From positions 11,225,291 through 11,289,290 of the forward strand of contig NC_051135.1 of NCBI RefSeq assembly GCF_014839805.1: 64,000 nucleotides of DNA, written 5' to 3'. This document shows positions 37,468 through 51,300 of the stretch, one piece after another. Source of the DNA: Manduca sexta (taxonomy: Eukaryota; Arthropoda; Insecta; Lepidoptera; Sphingidae). The notes under the pieces are model-generated. The model saw only the letters and a program-made list of their open reading frames with translations. It made no database searches and was not told the origin of the DNA. A program made the translations under genes and the position numbers. The first letter of the stretch is position 1, and every line of letters starts with the position of its first letter.

Positions 37468-37539
37468 TTCATCGTAAAGGCGAATACAAAAGAAGTGACA
37501 GTCGCGATTGTAGTTATAAATTAATTGAAATCGCAAGAC

Positions 37540-37745
37540 GAATGGATGCAACGTTGTGCAAAGCCTCAATAACTGGCGATGCGCAATTAGCGTTTCACAC
37601 TACTGACACGGTTCTCGTGGCTGCGTCGGGCGCGGAGGCGCGGCGGTGCGCTCGCTATTGCGGTTTCCCGCGGTTTTCACCGCGCACGCCGTTCCGGGTG
37701 GCGCCTCGTGCGCGCGCGCTCGCACCGGTTCATAGCGCTAATGAC
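37540..37745. promoter_or_regulatory. CpG-rich block downstream of the 470-aa gene
   Basis: A GC/CpG-rich patch (for example 'cgggcgcggaggcgcggcgg' and 'tcgtgcgcgcgcgctcgcac') lies about 75 bp past the candidate poly(A) signal. The 74-codon plus-strand frame begins with a true ATG at 37542 but has no recognisable motif and may be compositional. It could be a further 3' UTR segment, an enhancer or the first exon of another transcript. Confidence 0.3.
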
Positions 37746-37749
37746 TTTT

Positions 37750-40700
37750 TTCATTCCATCTCTTAGCTCTCTCCGTCCATTATGTTTTAAAACACCATTT
37801 ACCGACGTAGAGGTAAATCAGGTGCCGCTATTAATATTCTTATCGATGTTTTTACTTTAACCTTTTAAAACACACGCATTTGTCACGTTTGAATTATCAG
37901 CTTCCATTTCATCACGGAGTTTATTTAAAATCATCAATCGACACGTTTTCATTGGGTAGTACTTCATCGCTAACCGTCGCCTTTCACTGCACGTTTGTCG
38001 TTCGTATTTATTTTATCATCATCATTTTCTTTCGGATCGTATTAAGCATCATCGTCATCATCCACCACAGTCATTATCGATATCATTATCCGCGCGCCAT
38101 ATCATGGAAGATAACTTGATTCATTACTGCAATCGCAAATCTCCACACGTCAATGTATTGTTGGTATTTATTATTTGTTTGCACTTACCCGGTCGAAGTA
38201 AATAATTATTTTGAGCAGCGGGCTCATTTGGAATGGCGATGACACAGATGGTGGATCGTTGATTCATTTGTGCGATTAAATTTTTTCCGCGCCATCAACC
38301 CTGGTCCTGTTATGTTTGTTTGTCGAACAAGCCCGAAGACAACGAAAGCCGTTAGTTTGTTTTAAATATCAAACGGTCCGATGTTCAGTTGCGATACAGT
38401 TAAGTCACGGTTTAGTTATATAATTACGTTAATCTAGAATGCACCATTCATTATCATATTATAATTGGCCGAGTCAGTAAACGTACAGCAGTTGTGTTAT
38501 TTAGACGCAAAATGTTCTGTAACATTATTTACACCTACGTTTTGGCATTTTTCTAATACCAATGTTGTTTCGCTTTATTTGCAAGTTGTATCAAGGCTTC
38601 CAGTTTGTCAACTGTAAATGTGTTTTTATGTTTTGGCTAACCAAAGTTTATGAAATTCGTTTCTTAAGAAAATAACGTTCTAACTTTATGCCCGCTTCAT
38701 TTCTAAATTGTTGCCGTCTGTAGGAAAATTTTATGGTTTCAATAAATTATTCTGTATCAGTGCTGTGTTAAAGTGTATCGTAAAATCCGTTGATAAACGG
38801 CGAATTATTATTTTTTATTATTCTTGTCTCCGGATGCTTTCTGTTTGTGTCTTAGTTTAAGTGAGGGTCCAAGGGCGCGTTGCACCAGATAAAGTTCCGT
38901 AATGTAGATAATGTGAATATAACTAAGTTATTGAACGACTGTACAGCTGGTCGCAGTCTCTATCGTTGGGTTTTACACTCCACGGGTTGTTTCTATGGTT
39001 TATATTTTTTTGTTTACGTTGTGTTTACATGTATTCTTGGGCGCGTGCGTGGGTCGACATGATAAATTGGTTCTTGCTTCACTTTTTTCTTCACGACAGG
39101 CACTGCGCGGACGGGCACCTCTCACTAGCTCTTATCTAGTGATATTCATTTTAATGTGTATCTCTCGGTCCGTCCGAGATTTGGTTATTTATCGATGTCC
39201 CACTGTGTTTTAACAGATGACATTTGGAGTTGGGCCTCCTTATTTATGTAGACTTTTTATCTAAAAGGAAGGGGGCAATAGCTTCTTTATTACGTCGATA
39301 AATTCTACTAATGTTATGTCGTTTGGCGATAAGATATCGAGAGTGTACGTCGCCAACGCGATAGAAATTAAGTTTCGAAATATTCCATTAAATTATGTTT
39401 TTAAAGGGGAATGAATGTGAGCCCGTAGCGCTGTGCCTGCGTTTGTGGCGGGATTTATACGGGGCGTGGCGCCGAACGTGCTTGTAAAACTCAACGATAC
39501 CACTCTAATATAAACAAAATAGGCTATGTCTAACTACTGAGTGATTGCATTTTATACATAAAAACTTAGTGTTAAATGTTTGTTTGTGCATGTCGTGAGG
39601 CAGGAGGTACACGCCCGCACACTATTTTTGTACAATAAATACCATGTCCTGATATGAACGTCCGTTGTTTTATTTCCAAGCTGTGTTGTGTACGCGCCCG
39701 CCTTTGTTCTGAAGTGAGGACAAGAGTGGGTTGCAATTGGGATCACCTATGTTACACCGGGATTTATACTGCCCTAAGCGAGATAAGTGGTGAAACATAG
39801 CTGTAACACATAAAACATACATTGTACTAATCTTTTTTCCTGACTTCGATACCAATGCACGATGTTATTCCAAATATTTTTTAATTGATACGCTGTTACA
39901 CAAACTCTTGTTGCGTACATGTTGTTTCGTAAACACTCGTTTTTTTTTCATGCCATTGCAAAGTGAAATCGACAAGCCCCATTCTGATAAAAATAACTCA
40001 ACATGGTTACGTAATCAAACAGTACGCAATTTGAAATTTATGAAATATACGTTTGAAAATATATAGAATAACATCGTCCGCCTTATTCGGATAGCTCGGC
40101 GGACCGCGGCCAAGAATCCCTTTGCGTTAGAATGGGCAGATGCCCTTTAAAGAAACACATTCGGCGCTGTATTGTCACTGTGCCGTATTGTAGTTTTTCG
40201 TATGCCCACTTTGAAATGTAAATTCAAATCGGGACGCGGGGATGAATACTGATAAAGACACGCCGTCAATAAATACATCTCCGGGACAATACGACGAAAT
40301 CAATAGTCGGAGCGTTCCTTTACACAATAATAACAAAAAAAAAAACATCGTACGATTAGAAACGGCCGCTGAAAAATCATAAACTAGTTTTGTAAACACG
40401 CACGAGGTATTTGCGTAACGTTCAAAAGTAGACTTTCTATTGTGGCCGAACAGCTGTTCGCTAGTTACGCGGCCCACCATTGTGCTCTTATTTGCAACGG
40501 ATACGCTCTGGCGTAAATTACAAGCGCCCGTCTAATCATCGTCCGTTTGTTCCCCACCCGTTGGGAAATAAAAACTTTCTATGGAGAGATTATTTTTTGA
40601 GGGAAATGGTCCGGTATTGTGTTGAATTTTATTGATGTTTTTGTCTTTTATTCTATTAGAATTCAAATCGTGCTAAAGTCCAATAAATACGTTTTAGAAA

Positions 40701-41290
40701 ATATGAAGTTGATAGGACCAACAAAATAATCGTATTATAAATTGTTGTGAACGACTTGTCACTAGAAATACAAACTAGCTATTGAGGAATATGCTAAAAT
40801 CCTCCCGCTAACGACGTTTTATGTTTAAACTAACTTAATTGCGTGCATTTCTTGAATCACTTGCAGATTACGCTTTCTTTCTTAGGTAACTGATTGAGAA
40901 AGTTAAGTTACGTAAGTTCGTGAATAATACAAGGATGTAGATAAAGGTGTGTATTTATTCTATTAACCCCGCGTTTTTTTTCACATCCGCCGTCACGTAA
41001 CAGGTTTATTCAATAATTGAGATATCCAACACATAATTACGACGCTTGTAATTATTTCTTCTGCGTTAATTGAGCTTTATTCACAAAACATGTATTCAAA
41101 CTGACATTAAGAGATTATTATAATATAATCAAGGATTGCCACTGACAGGCAAATTAACCGAGCCTCTCTCAATGATGTGTGTAATGATATGTATGGTTAA
41201 TAAAATCAGACAATCAATTTTTAATAATCCTATTTGTGGTTTGGTCTGTTTTATAATTTTATTATCAGGGTTATTTGTATGTTATTTATA
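37750..41290. other. Non-coding stretch
   Basis: AT-rich sequence with a CAT/ATC-rich low-complexity patch at about 38020-38095. No gene could be supported. Confidence 0.5.
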
Positions 41291-41294
41291 ATAT

Positions 41295-41633
41295 ACTGTC
41301 TATTGCTGAGCCTGGGCCTCCCCTACTACTACGGGTTTTAGACCTTAATCCACCACGCTGGCCCAGAGTGTGTTGGTGGACTCAAAATATGCTCGAAATA
41401 TTGTGTGGAAAAAGAATGTGCGAATAAATGTTTTTATTTGTATTAATAAATACTTATGGCGAATTCTCAGGTACGTAAATTTCCCCATTACCTTTTCCAT
41501 CACCTTTAAAGCGAGCAGTAATTGATAAACAATACACACGTAACTTCGAAAAGCCAATGATGAAAGCTTAGGGTTTTGAACCTGCGGTCATTGGTCTTGG
41601 CAGATCATTTCATTCCCAACTAGGCTATCGCGA
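41295..41633 (-). repeat. tRNA-derived SINE, family 2 (reverse)
   Basis: On the minus strand it begins 'cgcgatagcctagttggg', then 'gatctgccaagaccaatg', 'ccgcaggttcaaaaccc', and has 'tattgtttatcaattactgc', 'gggccagcgtggtggattaa' and a terminal 'gcccaggctcagcaatag'. It parallels the copies at 7770-8030 and 17177-17452. It is longer than them because of an extra AT-rich stretch in the middle. Confidence 0.8.
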
Positions 41634-41639
41634 GGTATT

Positions 41640-44600
41640 GTAATTCTTAATAATTCTATAAAAGCTTGTTTACATACATCGTTTAATTGTATTATCACCT
41701 CTAAATGCCTGTAACTTGGGCCTATGTTTGCCCGGCACAAAAGCGTATGCAGAACATGTACACGTTTCGCTTCCCCGGCAAGGACACTGGCTTGGTCAAT
41801 GTCACGACGAATGTTTACAATAAGATTCTTTTTATGTGCGGTTTCTCATGGAACTGCGCAGACTTGTGCGTCGATCTGATCCCGCCAAGGATTATCCTAT
41901 TTATCAATGTTTGCGTGATCTTTTAACGCCGTTCGCTTGACGCTCGAATATTTTTATTTATCGCGCATTTCGCGTTCTAAATGTGTTTGGACTGAGTCGT
42001 GAGTGCTCACGTTTTCCTGGTTATTTGTCATTTAAATAAGTATATAATAAGATTTGTTGAATTTTGAAGCACCAGTTATTTTGAGCTAAAATAAGATGCA
42101 GGTATGAATTGGACTGAAATTATTTGCTTAATTTCATTGTTATTATTGTCCATTTAGAAGATTGAATCAATCAAAAACATATTAAGATTACTATTACATT
42201 TTGATGTACGCTATGTTTGTTTGTTTGAGGAAGTATTACTTTAAAACCAAGCAGCGAAACGATTCCAACCGCGCGCAGTTCGAACGATTGTAAAACAAGT
42301 CTTGAATCTAAAGAAAATAACCCGGTAATAACTTTAACCACATAACCATTGGATAACAATGGGTCGTAGACCATAAAATTAACACTTACGTTGAAAAAGC
42401 AATTGAGTAATAAGCCGGGTAATGTATATTGCTTCGATAATTTATCGTTTTATCAAAGAATGTTACACCTTGTCTCACAAATTTGCGATAATCGCATCAC
42501 CATCGTCTGCGAGATCTACCGAAACTGTAGGACTTAACGATTACTACCATATTTGTTGAAACTTTCTCACAATATTTATTTTGCGTCGTATCGACTTAAT
42601 CTGCTCCATTTTGTTGCGCGCACATCCTCTCCGTCATCTCGATTAACCTTAATCCACCACCTAATGCGTTTTCTTTCAACCGATGTTAATTACACATGTG
42701 TGTATGACTTGATGAATCTATTTTCGCCACAACTGCCAGCGGATATATCGAATTGAGCTCGGTGCGGTTTCGCCCCGTCGAATAATCAGGATCGCAGTTT
42801 TAGGACTCATAAACCGCGCAAGGCCGTCAGCTAGTCACGGTTTTGTTTAAGCAAACGGAACAGTATGCGTTATGATGTTGTATCAGTTGTGTGCGGTCTG
42901 GGAATTAATTTACTGTTTGCAAATCAAAAAACAAGTTTATGGTTCCAGCAAATATTTGCAAAAATCTGAATAAAAAGCGATGTTATTCTAAATACGACGA
43001 GCTTTTTGGCTATTGAATTTTCTATTTCTAAAGTACTTATGGACGTTGCACATAAAATATACAAACACGCATTACATTTATGATGTTATGATGACAGCGC
43101 GCAGTACGTCGTTACTGTTTTGTTGTTGCGACTTGCGACACATGTTACTGGCATAACATTGCTAATATTGTGTGAGATTACTGCAAGATGAACACGCGTT
43201 GGAAAACGGATGATTTGTAACCTGCATTCCTGTTCGTGTTGCTTTATGAAGTTAGAACTTTATTTTTTGTAATAGATCTCTCTGTAGGTGCAAATGGTTC
43301 ACCTGATGGTATATGATTATTACTATACAATGTCATCGATCTCTAAGGAAAGGGATGGAATCATAATTTGGATCATTCCGAAATTTCGTTAGTTTACTTA
43401 CTGTCTGAAATCTACTCATTACATGATAATTGGATTTCACCTCGATCCAAACATAAGACTTTAACTGCCACTTAACTAGGCTAAAACTCAACGAAAATAT
43501 TATTATATAGCCCACATTGGCCTCCATCCAAAAGAATCGAATAGGATAGATATTCCGCGTCGACAGCTTTATTTTTTGCCTCCATTCGTACTTCGCACAA
43601 CTGACGGCGAGCGGCAATAACAGTTTATAAGGAAAGTCATACCATCTGGTACCTTAACCCTGTTCTTATAAGGTATTTAAAACGTAACGTCTACATCAAA
43701 TGCTCCCACGGTCACGCACAGTTAGTACTACTTCATTAGAATATAATCCCAAATACTTGCGCCACTTGTTTCCAATATGGCGGTGACCAGAATAGATCAC
43801 GGCAATACCGTGGGCGAACTCCATAAAAGACGGGCATACACATAAGTAATTTGAATTAAAATACCTTGTGATACACGGTTTTATTGTATTGCTTTTAAAT
43901 TAATAGTAATAAGAATCAAAATCTATCAAATTTATGCTTTACGCAGGATTTGATCTCAGGATTTCGTCGTTCGAAATCATATCTACTTATAACTTGCAAT
44001 ATAGTAAGTTATTTTATACCTCAAATACATTACAGCGAAGTTCTCACGTTTAAATTAATGCTGCATAATATTATTAAAAAAAATTGCTGAGTTATGTGTT
44101 AATATTATTTCTGAAATGATTTATCTATCAATTATTGTAATATATTCTATTAATTAACCTTTGTCCTTGTTCCCGCTTCATAACAGTCGTACCTAGTTTA
44201 AATATGCCTTTAATTTATGGGTTACTTATATGTTTTCCTTTAACACGACCTTGCTAAGTGCATGTACACCTCAGAAGTATGAGTGTACTCGTCAAGGACA
44301 TTTACACATATTTTTTCGAGAAAACGCAAAAAATTATTAATACACATACCTCTTTTTAAATTTAATATTAGTTTTATTAATATCTATTTATAGGAAATAC
44401 TATTAATTCATCAAACATGCAAAACGTATACAAATTTTAACGATGATATCAATCTTAATAATTTGTCTTCTATAGCCCATAATACATTATCTTTTATAGG
44501 TTTATGACTTATTAATCGTCATCTTATCCTTCAAGCTTAAAATGGATGTTTGGTACAAACAATGATGTCAGTATGAGATGTAAGAACATAATCGGAAGCC

Positions 44601-46370
44601 AAACCTACCAACGATTTGTTTGATGCATTATGTTTTATCCGGACAAATTTCAGAGCATTGTGGGTGTTAATGATAAGTACATAGAGATGACAGTTTTGTG
44701 GTTATAGGCATTTTTTTAATATAAGGAAAAGGTCGATCAAAATCAAGGATATGTATTCTTCTTTACAAGTATAAATATGGTGACATTGTCGTTTATCTGA
44801 TAACGTTGGTTTAACAGGTGTTAATATTAGATTATTCCACTTATAATGATTAATTCGCTTCCCTGAGTAAAATATATATACTGTAAACGTGTACAGGGCC
44901 CTTATTTCTGTATGATAGTGTAAACGCGTAACGCGGCCGTGTCATGTTATCTTTGAGAAATGTGCGTGGAATGGTATTCTGTAAGCCAAATTTCTATAGT
45001 CCTAAACATGATGTGTTGTGTTACGTGCTTGTTACGTACTGTTAAAATAACTTGCGGGATAGAGAATAAGGCCCCAGATGTATAGCAGGCTATGTGGTGC
45101 GATATCTTGATCGACCTCAATCAATTTCATCAAAGTTGATTCACCTTCGTATTATCTAATTTCTAATCGTATTTAACAAACAAATCTGCATATTTACCTT
45201 TATATTACAACAATAAATACGAACCAGGAAGGTATACTTGAAATATATACAATATAATAACAATCGCCATTGCCGAGCACGTGGTCCGTGACCTTGCCGC
45301 TTGCCACACAAACGGCGCGTCCGTGTGTCACCAACGTGTGTAAACATAATAACACACCATGAAGACAATGTTGGTAACGAGCGTGAAAGACAGACGTCGT
45401 GAACTTGTTTTACGATGACGACTGTTTGCTTCGTCGTTTCGACTGTGGACAATGTTATGTAGATGATTTTGTTCCTTATGTTTCATAGTGTGATGCAGGA
45501 TTTGGACTTTAAAATCGCTCGCTGTGTCTCACATGGGAAGGCGATAAACTTAGTGCAATATAGTTGCGCCTCTGTTAATATGGTGATAAGGGAATTAGCG
45601 AAGTCCAGGTTTTTTACATGGTTCTATAAATATATTGTCTTTTAATGAAAAAGACTCGCGGAACAAATCATTATCGATTTTTTACTTGGCTATTAAATTG
45701 TAGTTAGCTTTATAGATTTGAAGTACGTATAGAAGTTTTGGAATATGCTCAAAAGTGATGTCACTTACATTTGTCATAACATATCGTAATATATTTTTGT
45801 CGATTCGTAATAACTAATGATAATTCACGTTTTCTATTTCAATTACAATTTACAAATATTACAGAAGCGAATACTTGAAACAGAATGTAAGTGAATACAC
45901 TTCTACAACTAACAAAGATGGGTTCAACAGACTTACGCTGCAGTTGAAGGGTTGAAGCTCTCTGTGGTTGAATTTCAATATTGTCGGGGATATTTTTGTA
46001 AGTCTTGCTCCACCATTCAAATGAGAATACGTGGCTTATAGAAAAAACTATAAATACGGTCTTTTACTCAGACTGTCTGACTACTTCTATATATTTTGTT
46101 GACATAAAGACATTTAAATGTAATATGCATTACAGTATATTCTAAATTAATTACACCCTCATTCGCATCGCAAACTATCGCTACCCGTATAAAAAAAAAA
46201 AAACCAAAACTCCACTCTCAAACCAAAAAAGAAAAACAAAAGAAAAATCGCCACGTCTCGGTGTTTTTAATTCAGACATTTTTAAATAGCACCGCACGGC
46301 GAGCGTTCTGATACCTAAACGTATAAAATTCGCCCGGAGTGTTTTATGTTAAAAGCTTAAACTCGAGCCG
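41640..46370. other. Non-coding stretch
   Basis: No gene was supported. The plus-strand frame at 41705-41926 has an ATG and rather coding-like composition, but no recognised domain and no splice or promoter context. The segment near 46190-46250 is A-rich low-complexity sequence. Confidence 0.5.
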
Positions 46371-46500
46371 TTTTACAAGAGGCGAGTCTGAAAGCGGCCG
46401 CGCGGGGTTAGTTTTCTTCTCTCCGTGCGCGGGGAGGGGAGAAAGCCGAGACGCTTCCGTTCGGAAGTTTCGCGGGCCTTTCACTCAACGACTCTCCAAC
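46370..46500. promoter_or_regulatory. GC-rich block, candidate regulatory element
   Basis: Contains 'gcggccgcgcgggg' and 'gtgcgcggggaggggag' within AT-rich DNA. It may be a promoter or enhancer-like CpG patch; nothing in it codes convincingly. Confidence 0.25.
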
Positions 46501-47930
46501 CGCAGGATAAATATTATATGTCATGTTATATATCAGGATTGCTGTAATGCTCTGGACGCTGATTTGATACTTTATGAGGTGTAATTTTGCGCGGTCGTTT
46601 AGAGTGCATTGTTGATTGTGTTGTAGTGATGGTTATGGTTGTTACGTCACGTTTGTTTTTGGTTTATATCTTACTACTTTTATGGGAGCATAATGTGTCA
46701 TTAATTATTATTTTGAACTATCCGGTTGTGTAGAATAAGTAGCCTGGCCATAAAATAAAGTCCGTCAGTTTGTTGACCTTAAGACGAATGCACACTCGAA
46801 GTATTTGTGAAAGCGGGGGAATACTGGCCGGCTGATGAAGATGGCCATAATCACTATAATGATAACCATTACGAGTCAGCTTGTGATGCGTAGCTTTTAA
46901 AAACTTTATTTTACATATTAAAATCATCGTTTCGTATAAACACAAGTTCAATTTACCCTACGCATTACAACAACTCCGAGAAACGTATTCATAAATATGT
47001 ACGTATATAATTTTAAAGTTATACACACGTGATTAATATGGATTGAATATAAAACGTACCTGCAACGCATGCCGATTGTCTTGTAAATTAATGAATCGTC
47101 TTAATTTTCCCGTGGTGTTATTAATAACGCGTTTCGTTCAGACCTTTTGTTGTCGGTGTTGTTGAACCTTCGTCCAAAAGACCGTACAAAACAACAAGTA
47201 ATAATCATTTGTTTCGAAGATGTTTTCGTTTAAAGTTCATCCATTCAAATGAATGTTCTAATTTAAAACGGATTATGGCCTGGACGCGGGACCGAGAGCA
47301 GTCAGGTCGACGCTCGAATACGCTTCCCGCAAATCATTCACAACGCTTATGAGAAATTAAACACATTTTTATCAAACAAACAGAGCGCGATGTGTGCAGG
47401 CTGCTTGGTATTGCATTTTTGAAGCGATTAATATTTTCGTATCCGATAATTTATATTATTGCTGACGTTAAAAAATCTCGCGACTAAGCCGACTAATTTT
47501 GGATGTTCACGACTGCACGCTTTCTTTGGGACAAATACGAAAAATGGAATTAAAATTCCACATTTAATATCTCGCCTACATGTTGTAAAGCAATGGAATT
47601 CGAAACACGTCATGTTCGGTGGTCTGTGAAAGCATTAACTTAGCCTTTGTCTCATTTACGAAGATGGAGAATTGAATGTTGTGTTTGTGTGGCTTTCGTT
47701 TAATTAAATTCTTTATGAATTCCTCCGTGCCCATCCCAAGGAATTTCTCGACGATCTCCGGGGCTAATGTCGCATCATTATAATATACAATCATAACGCA
47801 TACGCAATGCTAAGCTATATCATTAAAGAAGAGGTCGGAGATCACGGCTTATTTGAGAAAAGAGTTAAAAGAAAATCGTTAATGATGCTATAAAAACACG
47901 CTGAGCACAACTCCATAAACGGAATGATAA

Positions 47931-48353
47931 ATGTCCTGTGGGAACGTAAGGAAGTTTAAATCAGTGGCTACCTCGTCGGGCGACGTTAACATTCAAGTCG
48001 TCATCCAACACCATACAGCCATACAAGATTTCCCTAATATAATAGAGAGTAATATTAAATCAATAATAGCGTGCAAGCGATTAACCTTGCATTTAATCCA
48101 ATTGGTATCCAATAAAACGACAATTAGCAATGAAGCCGCTGTATGGGAGCGACGCTTGAGGTCGCCCGATGATGCGCAAATGTATTGTGACCGATTATTG
48201 CACCTCCCAGGCCGTTTATTGACGATTCCGTACAGTCATCTAATGAAGTATTCAAGGCTCAACGTCACGAGATCTCGCGTCCGCGCCGTACCGCCGCGCC
48301 GGTGCGGTTTAATAACAAATCATCTTTCCCCCATTGTACGACGGATTATGTAG
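47931..48353 (+). CDS. Open frame of 140 codons, doubtful
   Basis: An ATG-started frame, unusual in length for this AT-rich region, ends at TAG 48351-48353. The deduced protein has no recognised domain, signal peptide or repeat, and its tail is Arg-rich because of a local CpG-rich patch. No promoter, poly(A) signal or related copy was identified nearby. It may be a chance ORF or a lineage-specific gene; I lean to chance. Confidence 0.2.
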   Translation: MSCGNVRKFKSVATSSGDVNIQVVIQHHTAIQDFPNIIESNIKSIIACKRLTLHLIQLVSNKTTISNEAAVWERRLRSPDDAQMYCDRLLHLPGRLLTIPYSHLMKYSRLNVTRSRVRAVPPRRCGLITNHLSPIVRRIM

Positions 48354-48359
48354 AGTTAC

Positions 48360-51300
48360 ATTGCTATTTTATATGTACAGTGTCGTCGACTTATTTTAAA
48401 CTGTTCCACTATGATTGTAATTTATAGTCTATTTACATTCGACGTAGCCGTACGTGCGATTCGTCGCGCTGAACGCGCGTATGCTGTGTATCGGTGAAGA
48501 CGATTGCCTCTCTGTGGCAACAATATTTTACATAACCGTTGTATGCTTTGGTTTAATAAGTTCGGTCGTCATTTATCAACTTATAAAGCTTTCCCAAAGG
48601 TACCTTAATTACTGTCTGTTGAAAATCGGTATTAGGCATTATGAAGATATTGTTCCCTAAAGAGACCAAATGAACTTTAAATTTTAGTATGTAGTAGCTC
48701 TTTGTCAGCAAATTAGTAGAGAAGACATGGATTTTTTTATTCCAACTAGAGCATTATTCTTGTTATTTACAAATGATTTGAATATAATACTTTTGAAGAT
48801 TAATTAAACACTACCTTTTATTATCCGTTATGTAGATTGAAATCTGTAGGTGCATGATTTATGCCATTCATTTGTTATTTATTGATGAGTCCGTTATTTT
48901 TTTCCTAACCGTCTATCATTGACCGCAAGCCAAAACGGTTCGATTCAACGCCATTACGTGACGTCAAATTATAATTTAAGATCTAATTATTGGATACATT
49001 CTCCGCAGACTATGGCTCGTCAGTGACGCTTCAAGGTCAACGTTTATTTTTATATTTCTACGAAGCATTTCAAATAAACAACGAGGGAATAATTAGAAAC
49101 TTAAGATATTTTTTACTCTACTATTTTTATTGTCTGGAAATATTTATGTTCATTTAAATATGGAATGTGTTTCTCGAAGAGAAAAGAAGTTTACATTTTT
49201 ATTGTGAAGAGGTTTTAATGAAGTTTTTTTCTGTCAGAAGCAACCGTTCGTTAAATTATTAGCGCATTAGACTTAAATGCAACGTACTTACTTGCTATTT
49301 TCAGTTCGCGATGCTACTTCCGGACTACTACAGAAGCACTAACTTAGTTGCGATAAACCCCAACTATCCTAGATCAGTCTAAACTCTAACTTACGCGTTC
49401 ACGTTACAATACACCATTTGTCATGTCTCGCGTTTCTATAGGCGCGTGGACACCCGCCGGGTGTGATTTCATAATTTTCACCTGACTGTTTTCTATGGGC
49501 GCGAACCGATAAAGCTGTCGCGAGAGAAAGCCGATATAGTGTTGCGTTTCCCGACGTTCTTACTCTCAAGTCTAGTTGTGTGCGTCAAGCGATGAGCGGT
49601 TGTTCGTTTTGAGCCATTATGGAAATTGTTTGGGATTCGTTTTCTACGTCATTTATGTTCGTCTACTAATTTGGTTGTGGACGGATATAGAGGACGATGT
49701 GCATGATCTGAGTCCCCCATTGTCTAGACTAGTCTATTGGAAATAATGGACTTTGATAATAATTAGTGTCATTACTTTTTAAGGTTTCCAGGATAAAGTA
49801 CATATGACATGTCAATCCACATCTTGATCAACCCGTGTTCCAAATACAAAAAAAATCTTAAAGATTTGTAATATGAACAAGATCGCGATAACAAAAAACA
49901 CATAAATCATTACTTTGAATAATTTTCCGGATCGCGTTAATTATTTAAGACGGATTATTGCATTTAAAGTCCCTTGCCTCTTTATCATATTTTATCAGTC
50001 CACCGTAGAAGGTTTTAGCCTCTTCAAGGGCGTGTCCATTACTCACAATTAATGAGTTCTTCAACGACCTTTCCGACTTTAGAGGACCTTCCTTTAGGGC
50101 GTCCGACGCACACCATCGCAAACACTCGAAACGGTACAAAAATTAAATCATTTTGTCGCAAAAAAAAAATCTTTTTCACGTTCTAATAGGTTCGCATTGT
50201 TAAATACAAATAAATATTGGACTCAATTTCCATTGCCTCCATTTAAATATGTCTTAAGGAAAGTTATTCAAATAATTTCACGTTCTAATTTATTCAGTGT
50301 CGTGGCCAAAAGAAATTTCTTTAGTCCGCCTCGAATTTTTTTAAGTCCGAAATGAATAATACGCTTTGAGATTATCAACTTTGTTGTAAATATTTTATGT
50401 TTGTCCATGGTTGCTATTTATTACCCGAAATAATGTGGAAGTGGCGTATCGGAGGAATAAACGACGCAATGAGTTAGGTTGGACTTCTATTACGTTATAA
50501 ATGTTTCTGTTATCCATAAATAAATGGGGTTTTGTGTTTGAAATTCTCTTCGTGATACAAGACTTGTTTCTTATTATTATGAGGTTGGAAATTGACTGAA
50601 ATATGTAAATGCTCAACATTGAAAATACATTGTATCATAAATTCTCATAATAAATTAACAGTTAAAAAGTTATCACTCTAATACCGAAGCTATGTATCGC
50701 GAATCATGAGCCTGTTCAAGATATTAAGATAAGAAATGTATGACACAGATTTGACTTGTTAAAAACAATACGATACGATGTTATCGTGTCTTACAACAGT
50801 GCGATTGAATAGAGGTCCTTTGTGCCACGAAACGTGCTTGGACTTATCGTTACACTTTAAAAAGCAGACAGGTTACGTATGAGCAATGAGTACATGTTAT
50901 TTTTTTGGATGAGTAATAAATCCCATGTCATTAGAAATGCAATATAACAGCTTATTACAAATGTGGTGCTATGACCAGCCATTTGAATTATAAGGTCATT
51001 GTATTTGTTTTTCAGAATGATAGATAATACAAGCGGGTACTTGTTAAATTGCTAATTTGACTGTGGCGTAATTTTCGAATTTGAACAGCTTTTTTAATTT
51101 GGAATAATGAGTTCTTTTTGTCTATGAATCCATGTAGAATTGAAGAATAGATTAGGCAATACCACATAAGGTGACAAAGAAATTTGTCGCCAATTAGTTT
51201 ATTATCTGTGTCAGTCTGAATACAACAGACAACTATTGGTACATTAACTGTAGTATATTAGCTTTATCTCCACCACACTGTTTGACAATATTCCCTTAGT

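Noticed and set aside
37542..37766. ATG-started 74-codon frame after the orphan gene
   Set aside because: No motif, highly CpG-driven composition; likely 3' UTR or regulatory sequence.
41705..41926. 73-codon plus-strand frame with coding-like composition
   Set aside because: Next to a SINE, without homology that I can name or flanking gene signals; too short to support alone.
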